The notes below the pieces were generated by a model. The model ran no database searches. It saw only the letters and a list, made by a program, of their open reading frames with translations, and had not been told where the DNA came from. From an uncultured Clostridia bacterium (lineage in GTDB: Bacteria; Bacillota; Clostridia; Oscillospirales; Ruminococcaceae): a stretch of 64,000 bases of DNA. Numbering within the stretch: the first letter of the stretch is position 1; every line of letters starts with the position of its first letter. Below are positions 27,291-36,870 of the stretch, piece by piece. The DNA lies in NCBI GenBank assembly GCA_947626755.1, contig CANQTP010000005.1, forward strand, positions 1-64,000, read 5' to 3'. Both the position numbers and the translations under genes were made by a program.

Positions 27291-27497
27291 TTAGTCTGCG
27301 TAATTATCTTCAAAAGCGAATTCGTCATACTCGCTGTCGGAGATACTTTCGAGCTTACCGATTACAGTTTCGGCAATTTCTATCATTTCCTTATCCTCAA
27401 GGTCAGGAAGGACATCAAAAATATTATTGATAGTGTCCTTACGGTTTTCTCCCTTGACAATACAGATAAAATTAATCTCAGCTACGGAAAACTCCAT
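27291..27497 (-). CDS. transposon-transfer assisting protein (TTRAP-like)
   Basis: A 68-residue acidic protein. The pattern FSVAEINFICIV, then a central LEDKEMIEIAETVIGKL helix and an SDSEYDEF ending, matches what I know of the small transposon-transfer assisting family found on Tn1549-type elements. Its start codon overlaps the last base of the upstream gene, so translation is coupled. Its biochemical role is unknown; the name reflects association with transfer regions. Confidence 0.7.
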   Translation of the reverse strand: MEFSVAEINFICIVKGENRKDTINNIFDVLPDLEDKEMIEIAETVIGKLESISDSEYDEFAFEDNYAD

Positions 27498-30400
27498 TAG
27501 AGTTCCACTCCTTTCTCTTTTTCCTTTGTCTTATCCTTTGGCTGATCCTGCTGTTTTGCAGACGCTTCCTTCAAATAGCCTCGGATAGAACGTTTCTGTT
27601 CAGGCTTCTTTGCCTGTTTTTCCTTTTGTTTATCAGCCTTTGCCGCATTTGCCATATCCATAACGGATACAAGCTCGCCCCTTGAAGCCTTTTCTTCAAG
27701 TTCGTCCATAGAAGGCGTGTTATTGATAATGCCGTCAAAGCTGTTGTCGTTCTGTTCCACTGTATCCTCAATGGATTTCAGAGGATTTTCACGAACAGCA
27801 CCGAAGCTTTCAAGCTCTTTATATCCCCAAGTGTCAACGAAGTGTGCTGACAACTCGCCATTCTGCTGAATAACGACTACATCGCTTACTGAAAGCGAAT
27901 GTCCCTCAAAATCTTTCGGGTGGTCGGTGTTGAACTTGTGGTAAACATCGTTGAGAAAACTGATTTTATCCTGTAAATCTTCGGGATTTACGGGGAAAGT
28001 GTAGACAAGCGTGTAGTTATCTCTGTCGGGAGTAATGCCTTTTTTGTCGAGATATTCAGCACCGGCAAAGTGCAAGTCCCTGTTTTCGGGAATGTCTTTG
28101 AGCTGATAGATACCAGCCGCACATTCCTTTGCGTTCAGAAGCAGTGCTTCTTTTGACGGTTCTTCGGTTTCAAGTTTATCCATACGCTCCTGAAAAGCCT
28201 GATAGCGTAACCACTCATCAGTTTCTACACCAAAAATGCCGTTGTGGTTTTCAATGTCGGAACGGTCGTTTGCCTGACCTTCTGTACCGTCGGGATAGAG
28301 AAGATATACGGAAACTGTGTCGTTATCGAAGAACTCCAGAGCCTTTTCAGCAGTTAGAGGGAGAAGCTCATTGCTGTCGTAACCGTAGGCATTTCGTTCC
28401 TCAATGGTAATCTTGCTGTCAGGTAGCTTGCCCGTGTATTCCTGAATTTCGGGAGCTTTTTCAAGTCCCTGCTGCATTTCATTCAGCTTATACACCATAT
28501 TGTCGATAACTGACGGCTTAATGTCAGTTACATAAAGGTGTGTGAAAGAATGAACGCTATCCTTGTCGGGATATTCAAACTTATCGGCAATCTGCTTGGC
28601 TTCGGGAGAGAAACGCATATCGTCAACCTCCTGAATCGTTCTTGACAGAACATACAGAGGTCTTTCCGTGCCATACTTCTCGGTAAGGTCTTTGAGAAAA
28701 TCGTTAAGTCTGCCTTCGATAGCATAGATTTCAGCCGTAGCCTTAATATCCCAAAGACAACTCATATTGTCCTTGTGGCTTGCCTGAAATTCCTTGACCT
28801 CGCCGTGTTCCTGAGCGTAATCAAAAGACTGAGTATAGAGCTTTGAGCGTTCCTCGGTCTGTTCGGCTGACTTTTCTTCTGTTTTCTGAGCTGATAATGC
28901 CTTGTTGACAGAAGCAAGTGCTTCCTTGTATTTCGGCATATCTGCCTTTGAAATAGTGAGAGTGGTTTTATCACCGTCAGTTCTTCCGCTAAACTTAACG
29001 CCCTGCTTATCGAGAATATTCGCAACAGCAAGAGCCTTTTCTGTTCCGAGCTTTGCATAACTCTTGTCGGGAATATCCGTATACGCTGTATTTCCGATGA
29101 TGTTATTCTTTTTAGGCTTCGGAGCTTTCTGTTCTGGCTCAGCCTTCGGCTGTTCCTGCGTAGGAGTTTCCTTTGCTTTTCCCGTTACTTCGGCAATAAT
29201 CGCCTTGTAGCTGTCAATATTTGCTTTGCTGATAGTAAGTGTTGTTTTATCTCCGTTAATACGACCACTGAACGGGATATTCTGCTCTGTGAGCTTTTCC
29301 GCAACCTTTTCAGCCGTGCTTGACTTCAAGCGGAGATACTGTTTATCCTCAATATCCGCATAGGCTGTGTTACCGATAATATTCGACTTTTCGGATTTAT
29401 CGGCTGTCTGCTCCTGAGTCTTATCCTTTTCAAGTCCGAGATACTTATCGGAAATAGCCGTGATAAGCTCCGAAGCTGTCGAACGGATAGTTTCAAGAGA
29501 GGATTTAAGTTCAGGCGTATCCTTGCCCGAACCCCAAGAAGCAACATAGGCGAAACTGTAATCGGAGGTATCAATTCCGAAATGCTGACACACGGTATAT
29601 GCGATACTTTCCGCTTCTACTTCTTCTGTGCTTCTGTCCTTCGGCTTATCAACATCCGATTTCTTCAAATCACGGTCGTGGAGTTTAGCGTGAGCGATTT
29701 CGTGGATGGCTGTCTTAATGGTCTGCACCTCGGACATATTCTCCTTAATGGTAATCGACTTATCCTCGTGATGATAGAAACCCTTTGCCGTTCCGTCAAT
29801 TTCTGCGAACTTGATAGGGACGGGAGAAGCTTCCCGAACGGCATTGAAGAACTTTTCGTAGTCCTTTACATTGCCGCTTAACTCATCAGCACCGAGAGTC
29901 GGAAGCTCCTTACCGCTTGTCTGCGACACATCAAACACGCTGACAACCTTAAAGGCAGGGATTGTAACCTCAACTTCTTCCTTAATCGGCTTTCCGTCCT
30001 TGCCGAGAACGGGTAAATCGGTATCGGGGTCAAGCTTTGTCTGCTCCTTCTTGATTTTGTAGGGGGCAGGAGCAAAAATCTGAATACCTTTTTCGCCCTT
30101 GTTTACGCTTCTCTCAAACTTGTTCTTCCAAGAATTGAAGCCTGCAACCAATGTGGCGTCAGGCTTCTGCATTGCGATGAGCATTGTATTATTGAAAGAA
30201 TAGTTGTGGAACTTCGACATTGTATCAAGGTATTCCTTGAACTTTTCGCCCTCAAACAGCTCCTTAATGCCGCTTTCGAGCTTATCTGTGATTTCCTTTA
30301 CCTTATCTTTGGATTTTGTAAAAGTCTTGGGTGGCTCTGCCACATCGTTTTCAGATGTTTTATCGGGTGGGTCTTTGGGAATGTCGTTTTCAAGCTCTTT

Positions 30401-30814
30401 TTCCTTCCTCATTACCGTTGTTGCAAGACCGTCAATGAGAATAGGGTGGGCGTTAAGGTAATAATCTCGGCTATCTTCCATAAATTCGGCAGACAGCTCC
30501 TTTGTCTGTTCCTTCGCCCAAGCCTTGACATCATTGTGATAACGACCGTCCCAATCGTGATTGACTACCTGAGCTGCAAGAACGTGAGTTACACGTTCTG
30601 CACTATACTCAGCAAGAACGGTATCAAGAGCCTTGTCTGTATCAAGGCGATTATCTGCATAATTCTCGTTTAAAGCCTTATCAATAGCCTTTGCACAGTT
30701 GCAGTTCTCCTTGAAACTCATTCGCCAATCAGCCATTTCGCCATTTTCTTTGGCGGTCATCATATCTTCCTTATACAGAGGTATGATGGATTTTTCCTTT
30801 TCAATTTCGGGCAT
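27497..30814 (-). CDS. ArdC-like multidomain protein (DUF3849, ssDNA-binding, zinc metallopeptidase, DUF4316)
   Basis: A 1105-residue ICE protein. The N-terminus (about 10-140; DWDGRYHNDVKAWA) resembles DUF3849. An ArdC-type ssDNA-binding domain follows (about 180-260; KFHNYSFNNTMLIAMQKP, PDATLVAGFNSW). Next comes an M78-like metallopeptidase with the HEIAHAKLH zinc motif (about 370). Two tandem copies of a roughly 75-residue module, each opening with NIIGNTAYADI or NIIGNTAYTDI and ending TTLTISKA, occupy about 485-650. The C-terminal part (KRSIRGYLKEA) resembles DUF4316. ArdC proteins protect entering single-stranded DNA from host restriction. The last codons overlap the TTRAP-like gene start. 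Confidence 0.8.
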   Translation of the reverse strand: MPEIEKEKSIIPLYKEDMMTAKENGEMADWRMSFKENCNCAKAIDKALNENYADNRLDTDKALDTVLAEYSAERVTHVLAAQVVNHDWDGRYHNDVKAWAKEQTKELSAEFMEDSRDYYLNAHPILIDGLATTVMRKEKELENDIPKDPPDKTSENDVAEPPKTFTKSKDKVKEITDKLESGIKELFEGEKFKEYLDTMSKFHNYSFNNTMLIAMQKPDATLVAGFNSWKNKFERSVNKGEKGIQIFAPAPYKIKKEQTKLDPDTDLPVLGKDGKPIKEEVEVTIPAFKVVSVFDVSQTSGKELPTLGADELSGNVKDYEKFFNAVREASPVPIKFAEIDGTAKGFYHHEDKSITIKENMSEVQTIKTAIHEIAHAKLHDRDLKKSDVDKPKDRSTEEVEAESIAYTVCQHFGIDTSDYSFAYVASWGSGKDTPELKSSLETIRSTASELITAISDKYLGLEKDKTQEQTADKSEKSNIIGNTAYADIEDKQYLRLKSSTAEKVAEKLTEQNIPFSGRINGDKTTLTISKANIDSYKAIIAEVTGKAKETPTQEQPKAEPEQKAPKPKKNNIIGNTAYTDIPDKSYAKLGTEKALAVANILDKQGVKFSGRTDGDKTTLTISKADMPKYKEALASVNKALSAQKTEEKSAEQTEERSKLYTQSFDYAQEHGEVKEFQASHKDNMSCLWDIKATAEIYAIEGRLNDFLKDLTEKYGTERPLYVLSRTIQEVDDMRFSPEAKQIADKFEYPDKDSVHSFTHLYVTDIKPSVIDNMVYKLNEMQQGLEKAPEIQEYTGKLPDSKITIEERNAYGYDSNELLPLTAEKALEFFDNDTVSVYLLYPDGTEGQANDRSDIENHNGIFGVETDEWLRYQAFQERMDKLETEEPSKEALLLNAKECAAGIYQLKDIPENRDLHFAGAEYLDKKGITPDRDNYTLVYTFPVNPEDLQDKISFLNDVYHKFNTDHPKDFEGHSLSVSDVVVIQQNGELSAHFVDTWGYKELESFGAVRENPLKSIEDTVEQNDNSFDGIINNTPSMDELEEKASRGELVSVMDMANAAKADKQKEKQAKKPEQKRSIRGYLKEASAKQQDQPKDKTKEKEKGVEL

Positions 30815-30829
30815 TTGTACCTACCTTTC

Positions 30830-32908
30830 TTACTTCTTTTTCTTCTTCGGAGCAAATTCAAGCTTGTAGTTTACATACTTGCCTGTATCGTCAAGACAAA
30901 CAGTTGCATCATAGTTCCTGCCTGACTTCTCGGAATAAAGTCCCTTAACAGCAATCTTGCCATTCTTGATAAGGCTTGTAGCCATTTCCTTTGTGAGTGG
31001 CTTTCTTGCCTTTTCAAAGAACTTGTCATTCTTCCAGATAACAAAGCCGCAGTTTCTGTCCTCGCAGGAGTACGCCTTCGGAGTTACGACAACATTCTTA
31101 CCGCATCTCGGACAAGTGCCGATAACCTCTCCGCCGTTTCTTGATACCTTGCTTTCATCAACACTTTCCTTTGCAACGGCGATAATGTCGTCTACGAGCT
31201 TTTCAATATCCACCATAAACTGCTGTGATGTGAACTTGCCCTGAGCCATAAGGGAGAGAGCGTTTTCCCAATCAGCCGTCATAGAAGCCGACTTGATAAT
31301 ATCGGGCATTACAGAAATGAGGTCTGTGCCGTTATCTGTTACGACAAGGTTTTTCTTTTCACGCTTGATAAATCCTGACTTTGTGAGCTTTTCAATGATA
31401 CTTGCTCTTGTGGCAGGAGTACCAAGTCCCGAACGCTCCACTTCCTCGGTAATCTCGTCCGTTCCCGCACGTTCCATAGCGGAAAGAAGCGTATCTTCCG
31501 TATAGTGCTTCGGAGGCTGTGTGTAGTGTTCGCTTACCTCGGAAACAGGTCTTTCAATAACCTGACCTTCGGCGAGGGAGAGTGTTTCTTCTTCCTCCTC
31601 GGTATCGTCCTTGCACTTCTGAAAATCTCTGAATGCCTTTTCAATGGCTTTCCAGCCCTCAGAAATGACATTTCTGCCCTTTGCGACAAAAGAATAACCG
31701 CTACAACTGATTTCAGCCGTAACGGTTTCATAGATATATGGCTCATTTGTCGCACAAAGAAGGCGATTTGCGATAAGGTAGAGGATTTTTCTTTCTCCTT
31801 CGGGAACGGTGCTGAGGTCTGTGCTACTTACTTCCTCTGTCGGAATAATGGCGTGATGGTCGCTTACTTTCTTATTGTTAATCACTCTCTTTGTTTCAGG
31901 AGCAATAACAATGCCGCTGAAATGAGGGAGCTTTCCTGCAACGGACTCTGCAATGTTTCTTGCAGTTCCGTCCATATCGTCAGTGATATACTGGCTGTCC
32001 GTTCTCGGATAGGTTACGAGCTTCATTTCATAGAGCGACTGCGTATAATCAAGTGTCTGCTGTGCCGTAAAGCCGTAAAGTCTGTTTGCTTCTCTCTGGA
32101 GAGTGGTAAGGTCGTAAAGATGAGGGGGATTTACGGTCTTTCTTTCCGTCTTTACCGACTTTACAATAGCTTCCTTGCCGTCGCAATCTCTGCGTATATT
32201 CTCAGCTTCGCCCTGTTCCTTAACCTTTTCGTGTACTGCGTCAAGACCGACAGATTTCAGATGGACATTGAAATATTTTTCCTTCTGAAAGCTACTGATA
32301 CTGTTTTCACGCTCATAGAGCATTGCAAGAGTAGGTGTCTGAACTCTGCCGACATTCAGCGTTCTGTTGTAGAGCTTGGAAAATAATCTTGTGGCATTGA
32401 TACCCACAATCCAATCCGCCTTTGCACGACAGAGAGCCGACTGATAAAGATTTTCGTAGTCCTTACCGTCCCTGAGATTATCAAAGCCTTCACGGATAGC
32501 CTTTTCTTCCATTGAGGAAATCCAGAGACGCTTAATAGGCTTATTGCAGAGTGCCTTGTTATACACAAGACGGAAAATAAGTTCACCTTCACGACCTGCG
32601 TCGCAAGCGTTCACCACTTCGGTTACTCGGCTGTCATCCATAAGCTGACGGAGAATACCGAACTGCTTATTTTTGTCCTCGGCAATGATGAACTGCCACT
32701 CGTCGGGGATAATGGGGAGGTCTGCAATATCCCAATTCTTGAACTTCTCATCGTACATATCGGCATTGGCAAGAGAAACAAGATGTCCCACACACCAAGA
32801 CACGATATATCCGTTGCCCTCAATATATCCGTCCTTCTTGTCGGTTACACCGAGAGCCTTCGCCAGTGCCACCCCGACACTTGGCTTTTCTGCAATCACT
32901 AACTGCAT
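30830..32908 (-). CDS. topB: DNA topoisomerase III
   Basis: A 692-residue type IA topoisomerase. The Toprim domain starts at MQLVIAEKPSVGVALAKALG and includes the DAGREGELIFRL acidic motif; the active-site tyrosine is in LVTYPRTDSQYIT (about residue 300). The C-terminal region contains a zinc ribbon (CPRCGKNVVVTPKAYSC) and an added topoisomerase C-terminal repeat. Copies of topB are standard in Tn1549-like ICEs, where they probably resolve DNA during replication or transfer. The gene lies 15 bases upstream of the ArdC-like gene in the same direction. Start ATG 32908 follows GAAAGGA. Confidence 0.95.
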   Translation of the reverse strand: MQLVIAEKPSVGVALAKALGVTDKKDGYIEGNGYIVSWCVGHLVSLANADMYDEKFKNWDIADLPIIPDEWQFIIAEDKNKQFGILRQLMDDSRVTEVVNACDAGREGELIFRLVYNKALCNKPIKRLWISSMEEKAIREGFDNLRDGKDYENLYQSALCRAKADWIVGINATRLFSKLYNRTLNVGRVQTPTLAMLYERENSISSFQKEKYFNVHLKSVGLDAVHEKVKEQGEAENIRRDCDGKEAIVKSVKTERKTVNPPHLYDLTTLQREANRLYGFTAQQTLDYTQSLYEMKLVTYPRTDSQYITDDMDGTARNIAESVAGKLPHFSGIVIAPETKRVINNKKVSDHHAIIPTEEVSSTDLSTVPEGERKILYLIANRLLCATNEPYIYETVTAEISCSGYSFVAKGRNVISEGWKAIEKAFRDFQKCKDDTEEEEETLSLAEGQVIERPVSEVSEHYTQPPKHYTEDTLLSAMERAGTDEITEEVERSGLGTPATRASIIEKLTKSGFIKREKKNLVVTDNGTDLISVMPDIIKSASMTADWENALSLMAQGKFTSQQFMVDIEKLVDDIIAVAKESVDESKVSRNGGEVIGTCPRCGKNVVVTPKAYSCEDRNCGFVIWKNDKFFEKARKPLTKEMATSLIKNGKIAVKGLYSEKSGRNYDATVCLDDTGKYVNYKLEFAPKKKKK

Positions 32909-32960
32909 ACTAAATCATTCCTTTCGATTTGAAATAAAAAAGAGCCAAAGCTCTATGTAC

Positions 32961-32982
32961 CAAGCCTGATTACTCAGGCTTG
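32961..32982 (-). terminator. hairpin between DUF4366 gene and topB
   Basis: CAAGCCTGA and TCAGGCTTG form a 9-bp stem with a TTAC loop in the 80-base gap. There is no T-tract on the minus strand. It is probably an mRNA processing or stability element. Confidence 0.5.
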
Positions 32983-32988
32983 TGAGGA

Positions 32989-33822
32989 TTATTCCTCATC
33001 GTCGTCGGAAGTATTCTCATCAATGATATCTTCGTTAACGGTTTCTTCCTCGTATTCCTCCTCGTCCTCGTCGTAAAGGGACTGCTTCGGAGCCTTTGGC
33101 TTTGCCTTGTAAACCTTAAAGTAGTAGAAAGCACCGCCGCCTGCAAGGGCAAGAACGCCTACAAGGATAAGAAGCGTATTGTTTCCGCCACCCTCGTTTT
33201 CGGTTTTCTCGGTTTTATCTTCCTTTTCTCCCTCAGAAGTATCTTCGGAATTTTCAATAACATTGCCATCTGCGTCCGTAACAGGTTCAACCTGTTCGCC
33301 ATCAGGAGTTTCAACGGTTACACCTTCGGGGAAATCCTCGGCAAATGCGAGCATATCGTACTCATCAACCAAGTTCATAAAGTACACATTTTCCTTGCCC
33401 TTGCTGTCCTTGTCGATTACGATATAGAATGTGTTACCGTTCTTACTCTGAATAGCAATAAACTGTCGGTCAACCACATCTGCCGACACATCTTCGATAA
33501 CAGTTGCGTTTCCTTCGGGAAGTCCAAGCGTAGGAGCTTCGCTGTCCTGAACGATAGTTGTTTCTGCGTTTTCCTCGTTATCGTCATTCTTCTCAATGAC
33601 ATTCACTTCGGGCATAGGGTATTCAATCACCTTATCCTCGTTAATAACGGGAAGTTCTCCACTTTCGATAATCTCTGATGAAACGATGGTTGTAACCGCT
33701 TCTTCCATTTCCATCGGCTCGTCAATAAGAATATCTCCCGTAGCGTAAACGCTCATCGCAGACATTGAAAAAGCTCCGCACATCACAAGTACGGAGCAAA
33801 GAATTTTACTCATCTTCTTCAT
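32989..33822 (-). CDS. DUF4366-like exported membrane protein
   Basis: A 277-residue protein with a signal peptide (residues 1-28, ending SVYATG), a mainly acidic extracellular region, and one transmembrane helix near the C-terminus (LLILVGVLALAGGGAFYYF, about 216-234) followed by a short, very acidic cytoplasmic tail (DEDEEEYEEE). This layout is that of DUF4366 proteins of clostridial conjugative elements, thought to be surface parts of the mating apparatus. The ATG at 33822 overlaps the DUF4315 gene end by 17 bases, so both are translated together. Confidence 0.8.
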   Translation of the reverse strand: MKKMSKILCSVLVMCGAFSMSAMSVYATGDILIDEPMEMEEAVTTIVSSEIIESGELPVINEDKVIEYPMPEVNVIEKNDDNEENAETTIVQDSEAPTLGLPEGNATVIEDVSADVVDRQFIAIQSKNGNTFYIVIDKDSKGKENVYFMNLVDEYDMLAFAEDFPEGVTVETPDGEQVEPVTDADGNVIENSEDTSEGEKEDKTEKTENEGGGNNTLLILVGVLALAGGGAFYYFKVYKAKPKAPKQSLYDEDEEEYEEETVNEDIIDENTSDDDEE

Positions 33823-34099
33823 CTTCGGTAATCCTTTCTGTAACGAAATTTGTAGTTTCAGGCTTTACAACCTGTTCGACAGGTTTCGGCTGTTCAGTCA
33901 TAAGCAAGGCTTTGAGCTGAGAGCTGTCAATCTTACTCAAATTTACAAGCTGTAAAATTCGAGTATTTTCAAGAGAGTTTACACGAGCGATACCTTGCTT
34001 TTCTTTTTCAAGGATATCGGCTTTCTTTGCTCGGATACTCTCCAAGTCGGCAATAGCTTTTTCAAGCAATGCCTCGGTTTTTTCAAGTGGTGTAGGCAA
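33806..34099 (-). CDS. DUF4315-like small ICE protein
   Basis: A 97-residue coiled-coil protein. The start is taken as TTG 34099 because AAAGGAGG lies seven bases upstream and the family begins at this point (LEKTEALLEKAIADLESIRA); the frame can be opened further upstream but that would run into the CD1108 gene. It contains heptad repeats over residues 5-60 and an acidic tail. DUF4315 genes always stand between CD1108 and DUF4366 genes in Tn1549-like elements. Function unknown. Confidence 0.75.
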   Translation of the reverse strand: MPTPLEKTEALLEKAIADLESIRAKKADILEKEKQGIARVNSLENTRILQLVNLSKIDSSQLKALLMTEQPKPVEQVVKPETTNFVTERITEDEEDE

Positions 34100-34112
34100 A
34101 TTATCTCCTCCT

Positions 34113-36140
34113 TTAGAACAAATCGGGTTTGTTTCCTTGCGTTTCCTGTAACAGCAGATATACATCGTAAACGCCTGCTGCTTCGAGCTTCGGCTTTACC
34201 ACACTATCCCAATCGTTGGCTGTCAGCGTGACATTCAGGATATAGTAGTCGTAATATACGGTAACAATCACTTCATTGCCTTCTTCATCAGTTGTGGTGT
34301 ACTGGTAAGAGCGAACTTCGTGAACAGACTCTACTTCAAGCGTGTATAACGCATTGAAAAGCTCCTGAATTCTTGCCTGAGTATCCGCATCATAGTCAAA
34401 GTTGATTTCCATAGCTGTCAGATAGGATATAAGGGCATAAGGGTTGTGTCCTATGGGGTCAATGTAGTAGTTATACTCATTCCAACCGACATAGACATTC
34501 GGGATATTGCTGATTTCGTAGTTCAGTTTGTTTTCAAGAGCGTTCATATAGTCGTTTGCTGCATAAATATCTTCCTCGTCCGATGTGTAGGAAGAAGCGA
34601 TTACCATTGTTCCCGTATCACCAAGAGAAGTAAAAGCTGACGAGCCGAGAGTAAACAGCAAACCAAAAAGCAAGAGGAATATAATCAAGATGATTATTAC
34701 CACTTTGTTATTGGCAACTGCCTTTACAATAATCTGTCCGACATCTTTTGCCGCCTCGCCAGCCTTTTTGCCAGCCTTTGAAGCACCTTTCTTTGCCGTT
34801 TTTGCGGCGTTTTTCTGATTTCGTTTTTGCTGAGCTTTTTTAAGAGCCTTTTTAGCTTCCTTCTTAGACTGCTGTTCCGTTTTGTGTTCAAGGGCGACCT
34901 TATGCTGATTTAGCTTCTTATGAGCATTTTCAGTATCAAATTTCAGCTTGGAAGCCTTTTTATAAGGCTTTTCCTTTAGCTTCTGATTTGTGGTCTTAAC
35001 CTTGTTTGAAGCGAAACGCAAAGCCGACTCCGCAACTTTTTCCGTGCCGTGAGCCGATTTAAGCGTTTGGTTATCATCCTCGTACTTGCTGATTTGCTGA
35101 TGAGTGATACCCGAAACAGTAGTTGTTACAGCGTGTTTTGCACTCTGAACACCCTTTTGGACGATATTCGGCTTTGGGAGAGGTTTTACCCCTTTTTCAA
35201 GTCTGAGTTTCCTCTGCATTTTCTGCTTTTCGGAGTTCCATTCCTTACGGACGTGGAATACTCGCTGATGAGGGAGATTATCCTCTGCCTTGTCAAGCCG
35301 TTTCTGAAGTTTAAAAACTCTTTTCTCGTCCTTGCGTATCCGCCTTTTCAGCTTTTTTTCACCGTTAGTGAGCTTTCTATCGGTAGCAGCATTAACATCG
35401 AAGCAAAGAACGGAATTTCCGTCCTTGTCGGTCAGCTTCTCGGCAGCAGATGATTTTTGCTTCAAGCCGTTTCGGGTTTTCTTTTCCTTTAACTTACTTT
35501 CCGCTTTTTCCTCAGCCTTCTGACCGACAAATTCTGCACCGTCAATTTCAATACCTTCTTCGGAATTGACATACTCATCTTCACTCTTGAAGCTGAGCTT
35601 TGATTTCGGTTTCAATTCCTCGTCTTTGATTGAAGTCTGTACCATTTCTGCAAATTCTTCCGCAGTAACGGGGATAGAGGTTTCGGAAAGTTGATACTTT
35701 TCATCGGATTTGAATGAAGACTTCCTTTGTTCCTTTGGAGTAATGCTCTCGCTTCCGAGTGTGCTATGCTCCGGTTCAGCAAGCTCCCTCTGAGTAACGG
35801 GTACTGATGTTTCTGAGTTCTGATAATGTTCATCAGAAACGAAAGAGGTCTGTTCTGTCGGTTTGTTTCCGTAAACCGATTCCGCCCAAGTGTTATCGGG
35901 ATTGTTCCGTCCAAATTGTAACTTGCGATGGTCAGGCTTCTTCACATCTTCTACTACAAGACCAGCCGCTTTCAGCTTGTCAAAGCGTTCGTCTGCAACA
36001 CCTTCTGCTTTCAGCACGGCTTCTTCGGCTTTCTTACTGACCTTTTTTGCCGAGCCGTCTGAAAGGTTTTGTTCGAGAACACCCTCACGGGAGTGCTTCA
36101 AGACGGTTTTCTCCGTCGCTTTCAGCTCTTTTCCTGCCAC
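34113..36140 (-). CDS. CD1108-family mating-channel protein, apparently without its NlpC/P60 domain
   Basis: A 675-residue protein. The first 490 residues are very basic and charged with coiled-coil stretches (KRRIRKDEKRVFKLQKRL; KQSKKEAKKALKKAQQK). One transmembrane helix follows (VVIIILIIFLLLFGLLFTLG, about 496-515) and then an extracytoplasmic domain with NDYMNALENKLNYEI and YYILNVTLTANDWDSV. In the family this domain usually continues past GNKPDLF into an NlpC/P60 peptidoglycan hydrolase, but here a stop codon follows at once and the next gene's ribosome binding site overlaps it. The protein probably corresponds to a VirB8/TcpC-like channel part. Whether the hydrolase is encoded elsewhere cannot be seen. 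Confidence 0.75.
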   Translation of the reverse strand: MAGKELKATEKTVLKHSREGVLEQNLSDGSAKKVSKKAEEAVLKAEGVADERFDKLKAAGLVVEDVKKPDHRKLQFGRNNPDNTWAESVYGNKPTEQTSFVSDEHYQNSETSVPVTQRELAEPEHSTLGSESITPKEQRKSSFKSDEKYQLSETSIPVTAEEFAEMVQTSIKDEELKPKSKLSFKSEDEYVNSEEGIEIDGAEFVGQKAEEKAESKLKEKKTRNGLKQKSSAAEKLTDKDGNSVLCFDVNAATDRKLTNGEKKLKRRIRKDEKRVFKLQKRLDKAEDNLPHQRVFHVRKEWNSEKQKMQRKLRLEKGVKPLPKPNIVQKGVQSAKHAVTTTVSGITHQQISKYEDDNQTLKSAHGTEKVAESALRFASNKVKTTNQKLKEKPYKKASKLKFDTENAHKKLNQHKVALEHKTEQQSKKEAKKALKKAQQKRNQKNAAKTAKKGASKAGKKAGEAAKDVGQIIVKAVANNKVVIIILIIFLLLFGLLFTLGSSAFTSLGDTGTMVIASSYTSDEEDIYAANDYMNALENKLNYEISNIPNVYVGWNEYNYYIDPIGHNPYALISYLTAMEINFDYDADTQARIQELFNALYTLEVESVHEVRSYQYTTTDEEGNEVIVTVYYDYYILNVTLTANDWDSVVKPKLEAAGVYDVYLLLQETQGNKPDLF

Positions 36141-36210
36141 TCTGATACCTCCTTTCTGTGATTTATTTGCCCTGTAAACAGGGTATGTAAAAAAATGTTT
36201 TCGTAGGGAC

Positions 36211-36239
36211 TTGACTTTCGCTTGGACTTGTGTTATAAT
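36211..36239 (+). promoter_or_regulatory. sigma-A type promoter for the plus-strand cargo genes
   Basis: TTGACT (36211-36216) and TATAAT (36234-36239) with 17-bp spacing, 57 bases upstream of the first plus-strand gene. It drives two genes that run against the surrounding ICE operon. Confidence 0.8.
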
Positions 36240-36295
36240 AAAGTTAAGGACATACCCTTGGTAAGCCTTTAACTTATATTTGAGGAGGAAAAATA

Positions 36296-36640
36296 ATGTC
36301 TGAAACTATTAAATTCACTCTTTCCGATGAAAACTACAAGGAACTTGTAGAAAGAGCGGGTAATCAGTCAATACAGGATTACATACGTTCTGTTTTATTT
36401 CCTGACCAGACTAATCCCATTACTCCAGAAATCGCCATTTCAAAAGCACTTTCAAAATACAATAAAGGTGATACCTTCAGTGTACCTGAAATTTTTGGAG
36501 ATGAATGGACACTTACTAATGGTTATGCAGGCGTATTTGGTCGTCGTTTCTGTAAACTTGTTGAAAGCGAATATTCAGATAAAATAAGATTTACTGAAAC
36601 ATTTAATCGCAAGGGACACGCAATTTATGAAATTGTGTAA
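36296..36640 (+). CDS. DUF1413-like protein
   Basis: A 114-residue soluble protein. The N-terminal part (KFTLSDENYKELVERAGNQS, then YIRSVLF) resembles a ribbon-helix-helix-like segment; the C-terminal part (GDTFSVPEIFGDEW, GVFGRRF) is the DUF1413 signature as I know it. GGAGGAA precedes ATG 36296. It has its own promoter and opposes the ICE transfer genes, so it is probably a later-acquired cargo or regulatory gene. Its function is unknown; the N-terminus suggests DNA binding. Confidence 0.7.
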   Translation: MSETIKFTLSDENYKELVERAGNQSIQDYIRSVLFPDQTNPITPEIAISKALSKYNKGDTFSVPEIFGDEWTLTNGYAGVFGRRFCKLVESEYSDKIRFTETFNRKGHAIYEIV

Positions 36641-36654
36641 TATGGAGGAATATT

Positions 36655-36855
36655 ATGAACAGAAGAATTAGGATAGCCATCTTAGCATATATTGCTTCAA
36701 ATGGTGCAACAGACACAAGAAAAGTTATCTCTATAATGGCAAAGCGTTTCAATACAACAAAGCAGAGGATATCAGGAAATATATCTTGGCTTGTTAGAAT
36801 TTCAAGTCTTACCGTTGGTGGAAAAAGAAACACTAAAAGCTGTTATATCTACTAA
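36655..36855 (+). CDS. small helix-turn-helix-like protein
   Basis: A 66-residue basic protein starting 15 bases after the DUF1413-like gene (GGAGGA upstream). The segment AILAYIASNGATDTRKVISI followed by MAKRFNTTKQRISGNISWL has the helix spacing of a winged-helix DNA-binding domain. It is followed by a terminator, so the two genes form a short operon. Probably a DNA-binding partner of the upstream protein; the family was not recognised. Confidence 0.55.
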   Translation: MNRRIRIAILAYIASNGATDTRKVISIMAKRFNTTKQRISGNISWLVRISSLTVGGKRNTKSCYIY

Positions 36856-36870
36856 AGCACTTTATGTACC

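Noticed and set aside
31505-32386. 293-codon plus-strand frame opposite topB
   Set aside because: It is antisense to a highly conserved gene and shows no protein-like family features.
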